Part shown: piece after piece, positions 8,040 through 16,447 of the stretch
How the letters are laid out: each line of letters opens with the position of its first letter
Numbering within the stretch: position 1 is the stretch's first letter
Origin: Acidimicrobiaceae bacterium
Lineage (GTDB): Bacteria > Actinomycetota > Acidimicrobiia > Acidimicrobiales > MedAcidi-G1
Reading direction: 5' to 3'
Length of the DNA stretch: 40,303 nt
Assembly (NCBI GenBank): GCA_002716285.1
Contig: PBAM01000026.1
Coordinates: 1-40,303, forward strand
Translations under genes and position numbers: made by a program
Notes under the pieces: model-generated
What the model was told of the DNA's origin: nothing
What the model saw: only the letters and a program-made list of their open reading frames with translations
The model's database searches: none

Positions 8040-9002
8040 TTATTTAAACATTTTTGAAGTACGTAAAATAACTTTTTCTGCTTCTTTGGGGCTCCCAATA
8101 GGTAATTGGAATTCATCTATACCATTTTCGTTGATGAGATTTCTAAGTTCGTTAGAGGCGTCTGATGATGAGCCTGTTATTACGAACTGTTCAACCCATT
8201 CGCTAGGAACATGTTTGGCCGCATTCGAAGGACCTCCTTCAGAAAGTGCCTGTTTTATTTCAGTGCATATTTCTTCAGTCAGTCCTATGTGTTCTTTCAC
8301 CTCCTGCGGTGAATCGACAAGCCGAAAACTCAATGCTGCACGCGCTTCTTCAAACTCTTCTTGAGAGGAAACAATCATAGTTGAGTAGACAATTTTGAAT
8401 GGATCGCGTGCTGCTGAGTTTCGTAGTGCTTTGATGTGTCCGGGCAGGAAATCTTTGTGTATGTAGCTCAAATAAAAGCCGTCCCCTAGCTCGGCGCCTA
8501 ATTGGGTCATGCGTTTACCGCGACCAGCTAAAAAGATCTCTATGTCTTTCCGTCCGTAATTTAAAGAAGCTGACTTCAATGAGAATACATTTCCTTCAAG
8601 ATCTACTCTTTGTCCCGAAAAAAGACCTCTGAGAGCAACCACAGTTTCTGCAACAGTTGTTGCAGGTTTTGATCTTTCTATCCCTAATGGGTTGAGTGTT
8701 AAGCCTCCACCGGCTCCGAGCCCCACGAACGCTCTACCTTTACTCACTTCGTCCAAGCTTGCTATGGCAGCTGCTGTAATTCCTGGATGACGTACATAAG
8801 GATTAGTTATTCCAGGACCTATAAGAATGTTATTGGTGGCCGTCGCTATTGAAGTGAGTGTGACAAAAACATCTCTCGTGTGCAGTCCTTCGTCGTAGAC
8901 CCAACATCTTCTGTACCCTAACTTTTCAGATAGTTCTGCTAGTTCAACTATCCTCTCAACTTTTGCTGTCGGCATCAGATTTACACTGACAGGTAAATTC
9001 AC
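8040..9002 (-). CDS. LLM class (luciferase-like) F420/flavin-dependent oxidoreductase, group A
   Basis: A TIM-barrel oxidoreductase of the luciferase-like superfamily, resembling F420-dependent methylene-tetrahydromethanopterin reductase. Seen: CWVYDEG (about 33-39), GPGITNPYVRHPG (about 62-74), ASLDE with GRAFVGLGAGG, and an LAGRGKRM cofactor-phosphate segment. The substrate is unknown. It is a clear paralogue of the LLM gene at 24232, sharing nearly every motif. It starts at GTG within a GTGA overlap with the upstream flavoprotein gene, implying translational coupling. It converges on ubiD with 7 bases between stops. Confidence 0.85.
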   Translation of the reverse strand: MNLPVSVNLMPTAKVERIVELAELSEKLGYRRCWVYDEGLHTRDVFVTLTSIATATNNILIGPGITNPYVRHPGITAAAIASLDEVSKGRAFVGLGAGGGLTLNPLGIERSKPATTVAETVVALRGLFSGQRVDLEGNVFSLKSASLNYGRKDIEIFLAGRGKRMTQLGAELGDGFYLSYIHKDFLPGHIKALRNSAARDPFKIVYSTMIVSSQEEFEEARAALSFRLVDSPQEVKEHIGLTEEICTEIKQALSEGGPSNAAKHVPSEWVEQFVITGSSSDASNELRNLINENGIDEFQLPIGSPKEAEKVILRTSKMFK

Positions 9003-10579
9003 TTTGAGTTCCTATGCCGCCCTCGACCGCGGATCGCCTGCCTCACAACATCGGCTGCATTTTTTCCTGAGATTCCAACTATTCCTGCACCTGGATAAGT
9101 TGCAGCACCTGAAAGATAAAGACCATCGATTGAAGTTTTATAACGTGTCAGTTCTTTGTCACGCCCGAAAAACGTACTCAGTGGTGAAGTTCCAAAAGAC
9201 GGTGTGTGTCCTTTATGCATAGAGAATTCATTTTCATAATTCTCGGGTGTCATTACCCGCCATTTTTCTATTTTTTCGATTCCTTCTGATCCCATTAATG
9301 AACTCCAGATGTCCAGCCATCTTCTGGGTTCGTTTGAACTTTCCCAGCCACCTGGTGTCGAATACGGAGTGAAAAGAACTTCAAGGCTGAGAATGTGCCC
9401 TTCCGAGGCTGTCTTCAAAGTTGGATCAGGAACAGATGGAATGTCAATTAGCATTGTCGGTTTTGTAGCAACTTTTCCCAAAGGCCTCACCTCATGAGCT
9501 TGAATCAAATCTTGTGGCGAAGGAGAAATAATTGTTGTTTGGCCTAAAGGATCCAAACCGTTATGAGTTGCACGGATTTTATCGCCCCATGTCGGCTCGG
9601 GAAGCTCGTTTAAAACGGCATCTATTTTTGACTCATAACCTTCGGGAACTGGCAGTTGCCTCCACTTGTCAACCATTTTTCTTGCTTTTCTAGGCGCTTC
9701 TCCCACCCACTCAACAAAAACCCTTTTTGGGTCACATGCTGCGACGACTATTTGTGTGTTGATAATTTCTCCACCTGCGAGTCGTACACCTTTAATTGCT
9801 CCATCTTCAATAATCACATTTTCCACTCTGGATCCGCAACGAACCTTGCCACCTGCCACCTCGAATGAAGCTCTTGTCGAGTCTGTAAGAGAACCGCTAC
9901 CCCCTTGAGGTCTACCAACGCGATTAATATGTCGAGTCGCGTAGCCCAATGCAGCCATACCAGTGCCAGGTGTTTCTGGAGATAGCCCCCATACTGTGGG
10001 CCCCACTGAGATCGTGGGCATTATTAAATGCCAATCACTAAAATAACGACCCAGTAGTTCCATCGCACTGCTACGAGACCACCTGATGAGTCGACTCAGA
10101 CCTTCACCTCTTTTTTGTAATGCTTTTGAAGCGAAGTTGAGGGAAGATGGTGGAGTCGCAGCCAAATCGAGAGCCAATCTTGCTACTGGCAAGGCATCTT
10201 TCAAATATCTTTTATAGCCGTCAACTTGATCTGGGTGTGATTTAGCTAATCCGGAAAGAGTCTTGTCAATATCAGAGTAAATCACCCAAGGTTCACTTTC
10301 GTCATGGAAAGCACAAACTGAGCTTGCTTCTGTTTCGACGTATTTCAATCCATGGTTGGCTAAATCGAGTTCTTCGATTATCGGCATTGCTCTAACCAAG
10401 TTGTGTTCGCAATGACAAATATTAAACCTTGCACCTAAATCGTCGACAGTTGATGCACATCCCCCTACAGAAGGTCGCGCTTCAATGAGAACTGTGTCGA
10501 CACCCGACCGCGCAAGATAAGCAGCACAGATAAGACCGTTGTGCCCACCGCCTACAACTACTACCTCTGTTTCACTCAC
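8999..10579 (-). CDS. FAD-dependent oxidoreductase, phytoene desaturase/PYROXD2-like
   Basis: A 526-residue flavoprotein of the CrtI-like amine oxidase/desaturase group. The N-terminus has the dinucleotide motif VVVGGGHNGL followed by a glutamate strand end (VLIEAR) and GGCAST. The C-terminus has the FAD motif GLYLSGAATYPGAGIVG. Relatives are often labelled carotenoid desaturases, but this subgroup lies outside carotenoid clusters and its substrate is unknown. No carotenoid gene is nearby. Start GTG; a TAATTT box 8 bases upstream suggests a near-leaderless transcript. It is coupled by a 4-base overlap to the LLM gene downstream, which may use or regenerate the same product. Confidence 0.8.
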   Translation of the reverse strand: MSETEVVVVGGGHNGLICAAYLARSGVDTVLIEARPSVGGCASTVDDLGARFNICHCEHNLVRAMPIIEELDLANHGLKYVETEASSVCAFHDESEPWVIYSDIDKTLSGLAKSHPDQVDGYKRYLKDALPVARLALDLAATPPSSLNFASKALQKRGEGLSRLIRWSRSSAMELLGRYFSDWHLIMPTISVGPTVWGLSPETPGTGMAALGYATRHINRVGRPQGGSGSLTDSTRASFEVAGGKVRCGSRVENVIIEDGAIKGVRLAGGEIINTQIVVAACDPKRVFVEWVGEAPRKARKMVDKWRQLPVPEGYESKIDAVLNELPEPTWGDKIRATHNGLDPLGQTTIISPSPQDLIQAHEVRPLGKVATKPTMLIDIPSVPDPTLKTASEGHILSLEVLFTPYSTPGGWESSNEPRRWLDIWSSLMGSEGIEKIEKWRVMTPENYENEFSMHKGHTPSFGTSPLSTFFGRDKELTRYKTSIDGLYLSGAATYPGAGIVGISGKNAADVVRQAIRGRGRHRNSK

Positions 10580-10587
10580 TGGTTTCC

Positions 10588-10593
10588 AAATTA
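10588..10593 (-). promoter_or_regulatory. Candidate -10 box (TAATTT) for flavoprotein-LLM pair
   Basis: TAATTT (TANNNT) lies 8 bases before the GTG at 10579. It falls in a 61-base gap between two same-strand genes, so the pair may be transcribed apart from the upstream LLM gene. Confidence 0.3.
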
Positions 10594-10640
10594 CTCACAA
10601 AAGAAAGCGACAACCCAAATCGATGACTCAATATTTTTTT

Positions 10641-11792
10641 CTATTCAAACCTGGGTAGAACATCTTCAGCGAGTCTGTGTAGTTGCTCTGTTCCCGATGC
10701 GTAACTATCTCCAGGCATCATTGGGAAAAGCATTAAATTTTCTACTCCCAGCAAATCTCTATACCACTCGATTTGCTCACCAACATCATCTGCTGAACCG
10801 ACAATCCATATCTTTTGTTCCAGCGACTCCTCTAAAGTAGGAATTAAACCAGCTTTTGAAGGTTTACCGTCTGGTCCCATATAACCCTTGCTCCAACCAT
10901 ATGGTCCTAAAAATTTCCACATTTCATCATGGCCGGGTCGCACTGCCTCGACAGCTTCTTCGTAAGTATCAGCTACACAAACACACCTAACCAGCATTCT
11001 TTTTTCACCAGATTCAAGTGACTGGTTTTGTGACTCTTCGTACAATTCAGCGAATCTCTCCCATTGGGCTTTGATAAAAGTTGGATGCGAGTTCCAAAAA
11101 ACACCTCCCCAACCTTTTTTGGGGACGACTTCTAGAGTGGGGGGTGATGTGATTGCCTGCCAAGTCTCGTAAGGGTACAAAGGTCTCGGCACTAAGGTCA
11201 ATTCTTGCACTGTGCCTCCCCTGTCTGGGATGCCTGGTGGGGGGAAATCATAAATTTCGCCATGATAAGAAAAAGATTCCTCAGTGAGAGCTAGCTGAAT
11301 GATGTCCATTGCTTCATCAAATTGTTTTCTATTGAAATCATCAGCTGCAGCTTGATCGGGGTTGTCAAAACTACCAATCTGACTTCCGAGCGTTTGAGCT
11401 TCTCGGGGCACTGTTCCTCTGCCTACACCCAAAATTCCCCTTCCACCTGAAATGTTGTGCAAAGTTGCAAAATCCTCTGCTAGTCGAAGTGGGTGCCACT
11501 GTGGAACAATGTTAAAAGCCATCCCAATATGAATTTGCTCGGTTCTTTCAGCGATTATTGTTCCAAGAAGGATCCCATTCGGCACGACTTCATAACCTTC
11601 ATATTGGAAGTGGTGCTCAGTGAGCCAGAATGAATCAAACCCTAGTTTGTCAGATAAACACGCTGCATCAATTATCTGCTCCGTGGCTTTCCACATTTGC
11701 TCGTTGGTATATCGTCTATCGGTTGGGGCTGGGAGATCTGGCCCAGCATCTTCCATCTCAACGCCACCAAAAAGAAAAACTCCTGTTCTCAT
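10641..11792 (-). CDS. LLM class flavin-dependent oxidoreductase, bacterial-luciferase-like
   Basis: A longer luciferase-like TIM-barrel enzyme (383 residues) of a different subgroup from the other LLM genes here. Seen: FWLTEHHF (about 56-63), HPLRLAEDFATL, GRGILGVGRGT and GEIYDFPPP, the pattern of flavin-dependent monooxygenases such as alkanal or alkanesulfonate types. It probably uses reduced FMN rather than F420, but this is not decided by sequence. I chose the second of two in-frame ATGs (11792) because a TAAAGT box lies exactly 6 bases ahead of it. The first ATG (11798) touches that box. It is divergent from the ABC transporter genes. Confidence 0.82.
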   Translation of the reverse strand: MRTGVFLFGGVEMEDAGPDLPAPTDRRYTNEQMWKATEQIIDAACLSDKLGFDSFWLTEHHFQYEGYEVVPNGILLGTIIAERTEQIHIGMAFNIVPQWHPLRLAEDFATLHNISGGRGILGVGRGTVPREAQTLGSQIGSFDNPDQAAADDFNRKQFDEAMDIIQLALTEESFSYHGEIYDFPPPGIPDRGGTVQELTLVPRPLYPYETWQAITSPPTLEVVPKKGWGGVFWNSHPTFIKAQWERFAELYEESQNQSLESGEKRMLVRCVCVADTYEEAVEAVRPGHDEMWKFLGPYGWSKGYMGPDGKPSKAGLIPTLEESLEQKIWIVGSADDVGEQIEWYRDLLGVENLMLFPMMPGDSYASGTEQLHRLAEDVLPRFE

Positions 11793-11798
11793 AGTCAT

Positions 11799-11804
11799 AC
11801 TTTA
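11799..11804 (-). promoter_or_regulatory. Candidate -10 box (TAAAGT) for LLM gene
   Basis: TAAAGT fits TANNNT and is followed by 6 bases and the ATG at 11792, the same spacing as before the creatininase and PhyH genes. The remaining divergent gap up to 11960 holds no gene that I can see; it contains a short inverted pair GTGT-CA-ACAC near 11887-11896. Confidence 0.4.
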
Positions 11805-11960
11805 TGAGATTTTGACAAAACTGACTATAAAAACGAATAATGCTTATTGCAAAAAGCGGATTTTTCTTTGTAGCCTGCTTCATTAGTGTGTCAACACCCA
11901 TATTATTGTTCGCCTTAAGGGATTTTTATTAAACCAGATAGGACCAAGTGAGATAAAGAC

Positions 11961-12713
11961 TTGAATACAAATTTAAATACTTCTTCGTCACTTTTATTTG
12001 ATGACATAGGGATGATCTTCCCTGATGGAACAGAAGCTCTAAGAAATATCTCTTTTGAACTAAGCAGAGGAGAATTTGTCACCATGGTCGGACCTTCTGG
12101 TTGTGGGAAATCGACACTTTTAAAAATCGCATCAGGTCTTCTTGAACCAACTAATGGAAGTGTGAAAGTCGATCGAGAAAGACTTGGTTATGTTTTCCAA
12201 GATGCAACCTTGCTTCCTTGGAGAACTGTGAGTAAAAATGTTGAACTTCTAGCAGAACTCCATGGAATAGACTCACAAGAGCGTCAGCAACTAGTTGAGG
12301 AATCAATTGAACTGGTTAATTTAGAGGGTTTTGAGAACCATTACCCCAAGTCCCTTTCAGGTGGCATGAAAATGAGATGCTCGCTTGCTCGTTCGCTCAC
12401 ATTGAAACCTCCACTTTTTCTTTTCGATGAACCTTTTGGAGCAGTTGACGAAATAACTCGTGAAAAATTGAATGAAGACACACAGCAGTTGTTCAAACAG
12501 GAAGGTTTCGCTGGGTTGTTCATCACCCATTCAATTAGCGAAGCTGTTTTCATGTCGACCAAAGTACTTGTCATGTCAGCACGGCCAGGAAGGATAGTAG
12601 CGGAATTTGATATTCCTTTTGAGTATCCGCGAAAACCGGACCTTAGATTTGATGCAGACTTCGCAGAGTTGTGTGGAAAGGTCTCATTAGCATTGAGAGG
12701 ATCGCATTCATGA
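11961..12713 (+). CDS. ABC transporter ATP-binding protein, NitT/TauT (SsuB/TauB) type
   Basis: The ATPase of an importer for a small organic or inorganic solute (nitrate/sulfonate/thiamine-precursor class). Motifs in order: Walker A GPSGCGKST (about 44-52), Q-loop VFQDATLLPW, signature LSGGMKMR, Walker B FLFDEPFGAVDE and the switch histidine in LFITHSISEA. Start TTG at 11961 is the only start between the upstream in-frame stop and residue 18, since an ATG at 12012 would cut the first beta strand. Its stop overlaps the permease ATG by four bases (ATGA). No substrate-binding protein gene lies in the window. Confidence 0.88.
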   Translation: MNTNLNTSSSLLFDDIGMIFPDGTEALRNISFELSRGEFVTMVGPSGCGKSTLLKIASGLLEPTNGSVKVDRERLGYVFQDATLLPWRTVSKNVELLAELHGIDSQERQQLVEESIELVNLEGFENHYPKSLSGGMKMRCSLARSLTLKPPLFLFDEPFGAVDEITREKLNEDTQQLFKQEGFAGLFITHSISEAVFMSTKVLVMSARPGRIVAEFDIPFEYPRKPDLRFDADFAELCGKVSLALRGSHS

Positions 12714-13579
12714 ACACGGCCACTGAAAACGAAGTTACTGAAAACGAAGAAAAATCTTCAACAGCTATTCTGAATCAACCTTTTCGGATAAAAAAATATG
12801 TTGCTGTATTTGTGCCACCTTTAATTTTAGGAGCAGGTGTCATCGGTCTTTGGTACTACATCACTTTCGGCCTTTTAGCTGAAAAAAGACGATTTCTCCT
12901 TCGTCCAATTCACAGTGTCATTGACGTAGGTTTTCTCGATGGTGATAATCGAACCGAATCATTAAACGCACTGTGGTCGAGCACAGAGGTGGCGTTAATC
13001 GGCTTATCTATTTCTATAGGTCTTGGGTTTGTTCTTGCAATACTAATGAGTCAAGCAAAATTTCTTGAAAGAGCAATTTTCCCCTACATGGTCACTTTGC
13101 AAGCCATACCCATTTTGGCAATCGTTCCATTAATTTCATTCTGGTTCGGCACGGGTCAGACATCTCGCGTTGTCGTTTGTGTAATTATTTCTCTTTTCCC
13201 AATCATTGTTAATACATTATTTGGTCTTCAATCCGCTGAAAAAGGTATGCATGATCTCTTCACTCTCCATCACGCAAACAGATTTACACGACTTAGAAAA
13301 TTAATGTTTCCAGCCGCTCTACCAGCCATCTTCGCAGGCCTTCGGATTTCTGCTGGCTTGTCAGTAATCGGAGCAATCGTTGGTGATTTCTTTTTCGGAA
13401 AAGGTGAAGCCGGCATCGGGCAAATGTTAAAGAAACATGCAAATAGGCTTAATGGCGAAGAACTTCTGGCATGTGTAATTTTGTCTTCTGCTCTTGGAGT
13501 AATTGTTTTCATGATATTTGGAGCAATTCAAAATAAGGCTGTCGGTAGATGGCATGAAGCCAACTCCGCCACTTCCTAA
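12710..13579 (+). CDS. ABC transporter permease, NitT/TauT (SsuC/TauC) type
   Basis: The membrane subunit paired with the upstream ATPase. An acidic, Thr/Glu-rich cytoplasmic N-terminus of about 30 residues precedes a first hydrophobic helix (AVFVPPLILGAGVIGLWYY). Several more helices follow (SISIGLGFVLAILM, IPILAIVPLISFWF, VVCVIISLFPIIVNTL, a last one near the C-terminus). The coupling (EAA-like) loop is the stretch from RLRKLMFPAALP to GLRISAGLSVIGAI. I chose the ATG at 12710 (289 residues) in the ATGA overlap; an upstream in-frame ATG lies within the ATPase gene. The solute is not predictable. It converges on the RidA-family gene with 31 bases between stops and no obvious terminator. Confidence 0.87.
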   Translation: MNTATENEVTENEEKSSTAILNQPFRIKKYVAVFVPPLILGAGVIGLWYYITFGLLAEKRRFLLRPIHSVIDVGFLDGDNRTESLNALWSSTEVALIGLSISIGLGFVLAILMSQAKFLERAIFPYMVTLQAIPILAIVPLISFWFGTGQTSRVVVCVIISLFPIIVNTLFGLQSAEKGMHDLFTLHHANRFTRLRKLMFPAALPAIFAGLRISAGLSVIGAIVGDFFFGKGEAGIGQMLKKHANRLNGEELLACVILSSALGVIVFMIFGAIQNKAVGRWHEANSATS

Positions 13580-13610
13580 AACCTCTAAGTTCAACGCAAA
13601 AAGAATCGGC

Positions 13611-14003
13611 CTAGGAATCTGAGATAGCTACAACAGCGATTTCCATTTTCCAGGACTTTTGAGCAAGCTGTGACACTACCAGAAGAGTTGATGCCGCTTG
13701 ATGCGAACCGAAAGTCTCATCTCGTGCTGCCATGACTTCAGATAAGTCCTGATCCGGTACTACATATGTAGTCACCAAGGTGACGTTAGTTATCTCCATG
13801 GATGCTTCTTTAAGGATTTCCCTTAAGTTTTGCCAAATGACCTCTGCTTGATCACTAATATTCTCTGGAACAGTTCCGTCAGGTTTTACGGGGACAATCC
13901 CAGAAGTATGCAAAACCCGTGAAGCACCTTCAGCTAATACTGCATGCTCGTAGTTAGCGGCGGGAGGAGCTATTCCAGTGGGATTAACAGGAACTAAAGG
14001 CAC
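13611..14003 (-). CDS. RidA/YjgF/RutC-family protein lacking the catalytic arginine
   Basis: A 130-residue chorismate-mutase-like-fold protein of the YjgF/YER057c/UK114 family. Canonical RidA deaminates reactive enamines and imines, using an arginine equivalent to Arg105. Seen: HTSGIVPV (about 32-39), a DQAEVIWQNL helix, VTTYVV and the C-terminal MEIAVVAI strand. At the catalytic position the sequence reads VVSQLAQ, so Q112 replaces arginine; it is therefore probably not a standard imine deaminase. Start GTG, with a TAGCGT box 7 bases upstream. It is divergent from an LLM enzyme gene with 42 bases between, an arrangement reminiscent of rutA/rutC partners, although neither protein is clearly a Rut orthologue. 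Confidence 0.82.
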   Translation of the reverse strand: MPLVPVNPTGIAPPAANYEHAVLAEGASRVLHTSGIVPVKPDGTVPENISDQAEVIWQNLREILKEASMEITNVTLVTTYVVPDQDLSEVMAARDETFGSHQAASTLLVVSQLAQKSWKMEIAVVAISDS

Positions 14004-14010
14004 AATAACG

Positions 14011-14016
14011 ACGCTA
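14011..14016 (-). promoter_or_regulatory. Candidate -10 box (TAGCGT) for RidA-family gene
   Basis: TAGCGT fits TANNNT, 7 bases before the GTG at 14003. It shares a 42-base divergent gap with the LLM promoter, so the two promoters necessarily overlap. Confidence 0.33.
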
Positions 14017-14031
14017 CTACGCTAAAGGAGA

Positions 14032-14037
14032 TAATGT
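14032..14037 (+). promoter_or_regulatory. Candidate -10 box (TAATGT/GATAAT) for LLM-amidohydrolase pair
   Basis: GATAATGT contains two overlapping -10-like hexamers ending 8-10 bases before the ATG at 14046. The nearby AAAGGAG resembles a ribosome site but is too far from that ATG (15 bases) and too close (3 bases) to an upstream ATG that opens only a three-residue frame. It is more likely part of the promoter. Confidence 0.35.
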
Positions 14038-14045
14038 CGCCATAA

Positions 14046-15071
14046 ATGAACTCCCGAATCGCACTTTATTTTCAAGACAAACACGAGATCGCGTATGAGC
14101 TAGAAATGGCTAAATATGCTGAGAGCCGTGGGATAAAAGAAATCTGGCAAGCAGACACTCGTTTGGCTCGTGACTGTGTGGTCATGATGAGCGCTCTATT
14201 AACTGAAACAAACAATGTTCGAATTGGTTCAGGTGTTTTACCTATTTGGACTCGAAATCCTGCAATCATAGCTGCAACTTGGAGCACTATGTGGGAACTG
14301 GCTGGTCTCGACGATACTAATCAAAGCCGTGTGATGCTGGGACTTGGCGCCTGGTGGGAACCCATTACTTCCAGGGTGGGTGAAGAAAGAAAGAAACCTC
14401 TTAAGGCAATGAGAGAAAACATTGAATCAATCCGAGAGCTCTTCACCATGGAGGAAGTCAGCTATGCAGGTGAATTCGTAAATCTTGACAGAGTGAAACT
14501 GGATGTAGCATATGGCAACGTCGACGCTAGGCCTATCCCTATATATCTCGGCGCAACTGGCCCAAAAATGTTAGAGCTAGCTGGCGAAATTTGTGACGGT
14601 GTAGTTCTCAACTACATCGTGACACCTGAATACATTCGTGAGGCTGTCGAACTGGTTTCTATTGGAGCTAAAAAATCTGGAAAAACCTTAGACCAGATTG
14701 ACAGACCTGAGTTGTTGGTGTGTTCTCTTTCTGATGATGACCCCGACGAAGCTGTTCGTACCGGAAAATCACTTATCGCCTACTATCTGGGAACTGAACC
14801 TCACATAATGAAAGCTAGTGGCGCCGACCCTGATCTGGTCGAGCGAGTGAAAGAAGTGGTTGGCTGGCCGGCTAGAGAATCTGACTACCGTAAAGCTGCT
14901 GACCTGATCCCCGACGATCTTGTCAAGTCACTTATGGCTGCAGGTACAAGCCGGCAATGTCGTGAAACCGTTGAAGAATATGTAGACGCCGGTGTGACTT
15001 GCCCGATTCTTTACCCACTTATGAATGATATGCGTCCAGTTATTGATGCTTTCGCTGACTGGTCTATGTAA
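14046..15071 (+). CDS. LLM class F420-dependent oxidoreductase, group B
   Basis: A 341-residue luciferase-like TIM-barrel oxidoreductase. Seen: [12 protein letters not shown] (about 32-43), [15 protein letters not shown] (about 59-73), [22 protein letters not shown] and [10 protein letters not shown] for cofactor binding. The reaction is unknown; relatives use F420 or reduced FMN. It is a paralogue of the LLM gene at 27195, matching it along the full length including the C-terminal TCPILYPL. Its TAA stop shares one base with the ATG of the amidohydrolase downstream. The 27195 paralogue is also followed by an overlapping deaminase gene, so the two-gene cassette is present twice. Confidence 0.85.
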   Translation: MNSRIALYFQDKHEIAYELEMAKYAESRGIKEIWQADTRLARDCVVMMSALLTETNNVRIGSGVLPIWTRNPAIIAATWSTMWELAGLDDTNQSRVMLGLGAWWEPITSRVGEERKKPLKAMRENIESIRELFTMEEVSYAGEFVNLDRVKLDVAYGNVDARPIPIYLGATGPKMLELAGEICDGVVLNYIVTPEYIREAVELVSIGAKKSGKTLDQIDRPELLVCSLSDDDPDEAVRTGKSLIAYYLGTEPHIMKASGADPDLVERVKEVVGWPARESDYRKAADLIPDDLVKSLMAAGTSRQCRETVEEYVDAGVTCPILYPLMNDMRPVIDAFADWSM

Positions 15072-16435
15072 TGGACTCAGTGCTTTTAGAGGGTTCAGCA
15101 ATCGTGACCGTTGATGATTCAAACTCTGTTTTAGACCCAGGCTGGATTTTTACGAGAAACGACATAATCGAAGATCTAGGCAATGGCGAAGCACCCAAGA
15201 GTATCCGTAAGGAGGCGGATGAAATAATCGAAGCTCATGGTTCAGCGATAATTCCGGGAATGGTGAATGGCCATACACATCTTTTTCAAACTTTTTTCCG
15301 GGGCCTAGCCGATGACAAGCCTCTTCTGGATTGGCTTGAAGAATGCATCTGGCCAGGAGCTTCAGAGCTTGACGCTAACTCTGCTAAAGCGGCCGCAACA
15401 TTGGGATTGATAGAAAATCTAAGAGGGGGCGCCACTACTGTCGTCGACCATCAATATATTCACATAGACCCTCAAATAGATGACGCTGTTTGCCAGGCTG
15501 CATCTGAAGTAGGGCTGAGATTCATATTGGCGAGTGGATGGGCGGATCGAAATTACCATCCTCCTCTAACTGAATCAGCTCAAACAGTTATAAGTCGTAT
15601 AGGTCCTGTACGAGAAAAATGGCATGGTGCTGAAAACAATCGAATCCAGGTTGGTTTAGCGCCTCTGATCCCATGGGGCTGTTCAAACGATGCAATGACT
15701 GAGACTGTTTCTGCTACAAGGTCCTGGGGTGGTTCTACACATCTTCACTGTGCTGAAACAGCGATTGAAGTGGAAATGAACATTAAAGAACGCGGTCTCA
15801 GGCATGTTCATTGGCTTGAATCATTAGGACTTTTGGGTCCGGACATTCAACTTGCACATGCCATTTGGCTTGATGAGGATGAAATTGATTTGATATCGAA
15901 GCGTGGAGCTTCAGTTGTTCACTGTCCAGTGTCAAATATGTATCTAGCTTCTGGAGTGGCAAAAATTAGAGAAATGGTCGATCGTGGCATCACTGTTGCC
16001 TTAGCTTCTGACGGTCCTGGAAGCAACAATCGACAGGACATGTTCGAAACGTGCAAGGCAACTGTCCTGCTGCAAAAAGTTGATCGTTTGGATGCAGGTG
16101 TTCTACAACCTGAAGAAGTGCTTCATCTGGCTTGTCGACATGGGGCTCGACTAGTAGGTAAAGAAGAAGAAATCGGTTCGTTGGAGGCAGGTAAAAAAGC
16201 TGATCTTGTGGTCATTGATTTAATGACGGCTTTCTCTGCACCGGTACATAAAGTTGAATCTGCAATTGTTTATTGCGCCACCCCAAGGGATGTTATGCAC
16301 GTGATGGTCGATGGAAAGTTATTGATAAAAGATAGGAAAATTACTTTCACTGATGAGAAAAAAGTCATAGCCACGGCAACCGAATACGCCGAAAAGGTCT
16401 TTCAGAAAGCTGGGATACCTACACGATTACTGTGA
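15071..16435 (+). CDS. Amidohydrolase, ATZ/TRZ-chlorohydrolase/8-oxoguanine deaminase type
   Basis: A 454-residue subtype-III amidohydrolase that probably removes an amino group from a heterocyclic ring. Ligands: H68-x-H70 (NGHTHLFQ), H226 with E229 (HLHCAET), the catalytic H263 (LAHAIWL) and D314 (LASDGPGSNN). HCPVSNMYLASG is the usual segment in 8-oxoguanine deaminase and AtzB relatives. An N-terminal strand segment and a C-terminal GSLEAGKKADLVVID segment form the usual small beta sandwich, so the protein is complete. Exact substrate unknown; it is less close to 8-oxoguanine deaminase than the gene at 25900. It is co-transcribed with the LLM gene upstream and converges on the MhuD-like gene with 12 bases between stops. 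Confidence 0.85.
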   Translation: MDSVLLEGSAIVTVDDSNSVLDPGWIFTRNDIIEDLGNGEAPKSIRKEADEIIEAHGSAIIPGMVNGHTHLFQTFFRGLADDKPLLDWLEECIWPGASELDANSAKAAATLGLIENLRGGATTVVDHQYIHIDPQIDDAVCQAASEVGLRFILASGWADRNYHPPLTESAQTVISRIGPVREKWHGAENNRIQVGLAPLIPWGCSNDAMTETVSATRSWGGSTHLHCAETAIEVEMNIKERGLRHVHWLESLGLLGPDIQLAHAIWLDEDEIDLISKRGASVVHCPVSNMYLASGVAKIREMVDRGITVALASDGPGSNNRQDMFETCKATVLLQKVDRLDAGVLQPEEVLHLACRHGARLVGKEEEIGSLEAGKKADLVVIDLMTAFSAPVHKVESAIVYCATPRDVMHVMVDGKLLIKDRKITFTDEKKVIATATEYAEKVFQKAGIPTRLL

Positions 16436-16447
16436 ACTCCCCTGCTG

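Noticed and set aside
8999..10579. Carotenoid biosynthesis gene
   Set aside because: Only general CrtI-like FAD motifs; no phytoene synthase, cyclase or prenyltransferase nearby, and the subgroup is usually uncharacterised.
11860..11880. A-run/T-run around GCGGA in the divergent gap as a terminator
   Set aside because: The stem would be only A-T pairs around five bases, and neither flanking gene ends there; the gap lies between two gene starts.
14034..14045. Three-residue frame ATG-TCG-CCA-TAA directly before the LLM start, behind an AAAGGAG
   Set aside because: The purine run is too close to its ATG, and the stretch is better explained as a GATAATGT promoter box; no sign of a leader peptide with regulatory codons.
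14046..15071. RutA uracil monooxygenase with RutC next door
   Set aside because: The LLM protein shows group B F420-like motifs without RutA-specific features that I recognise, and there is no rutB, rutF or rutG nearby; kept only as an analogy.
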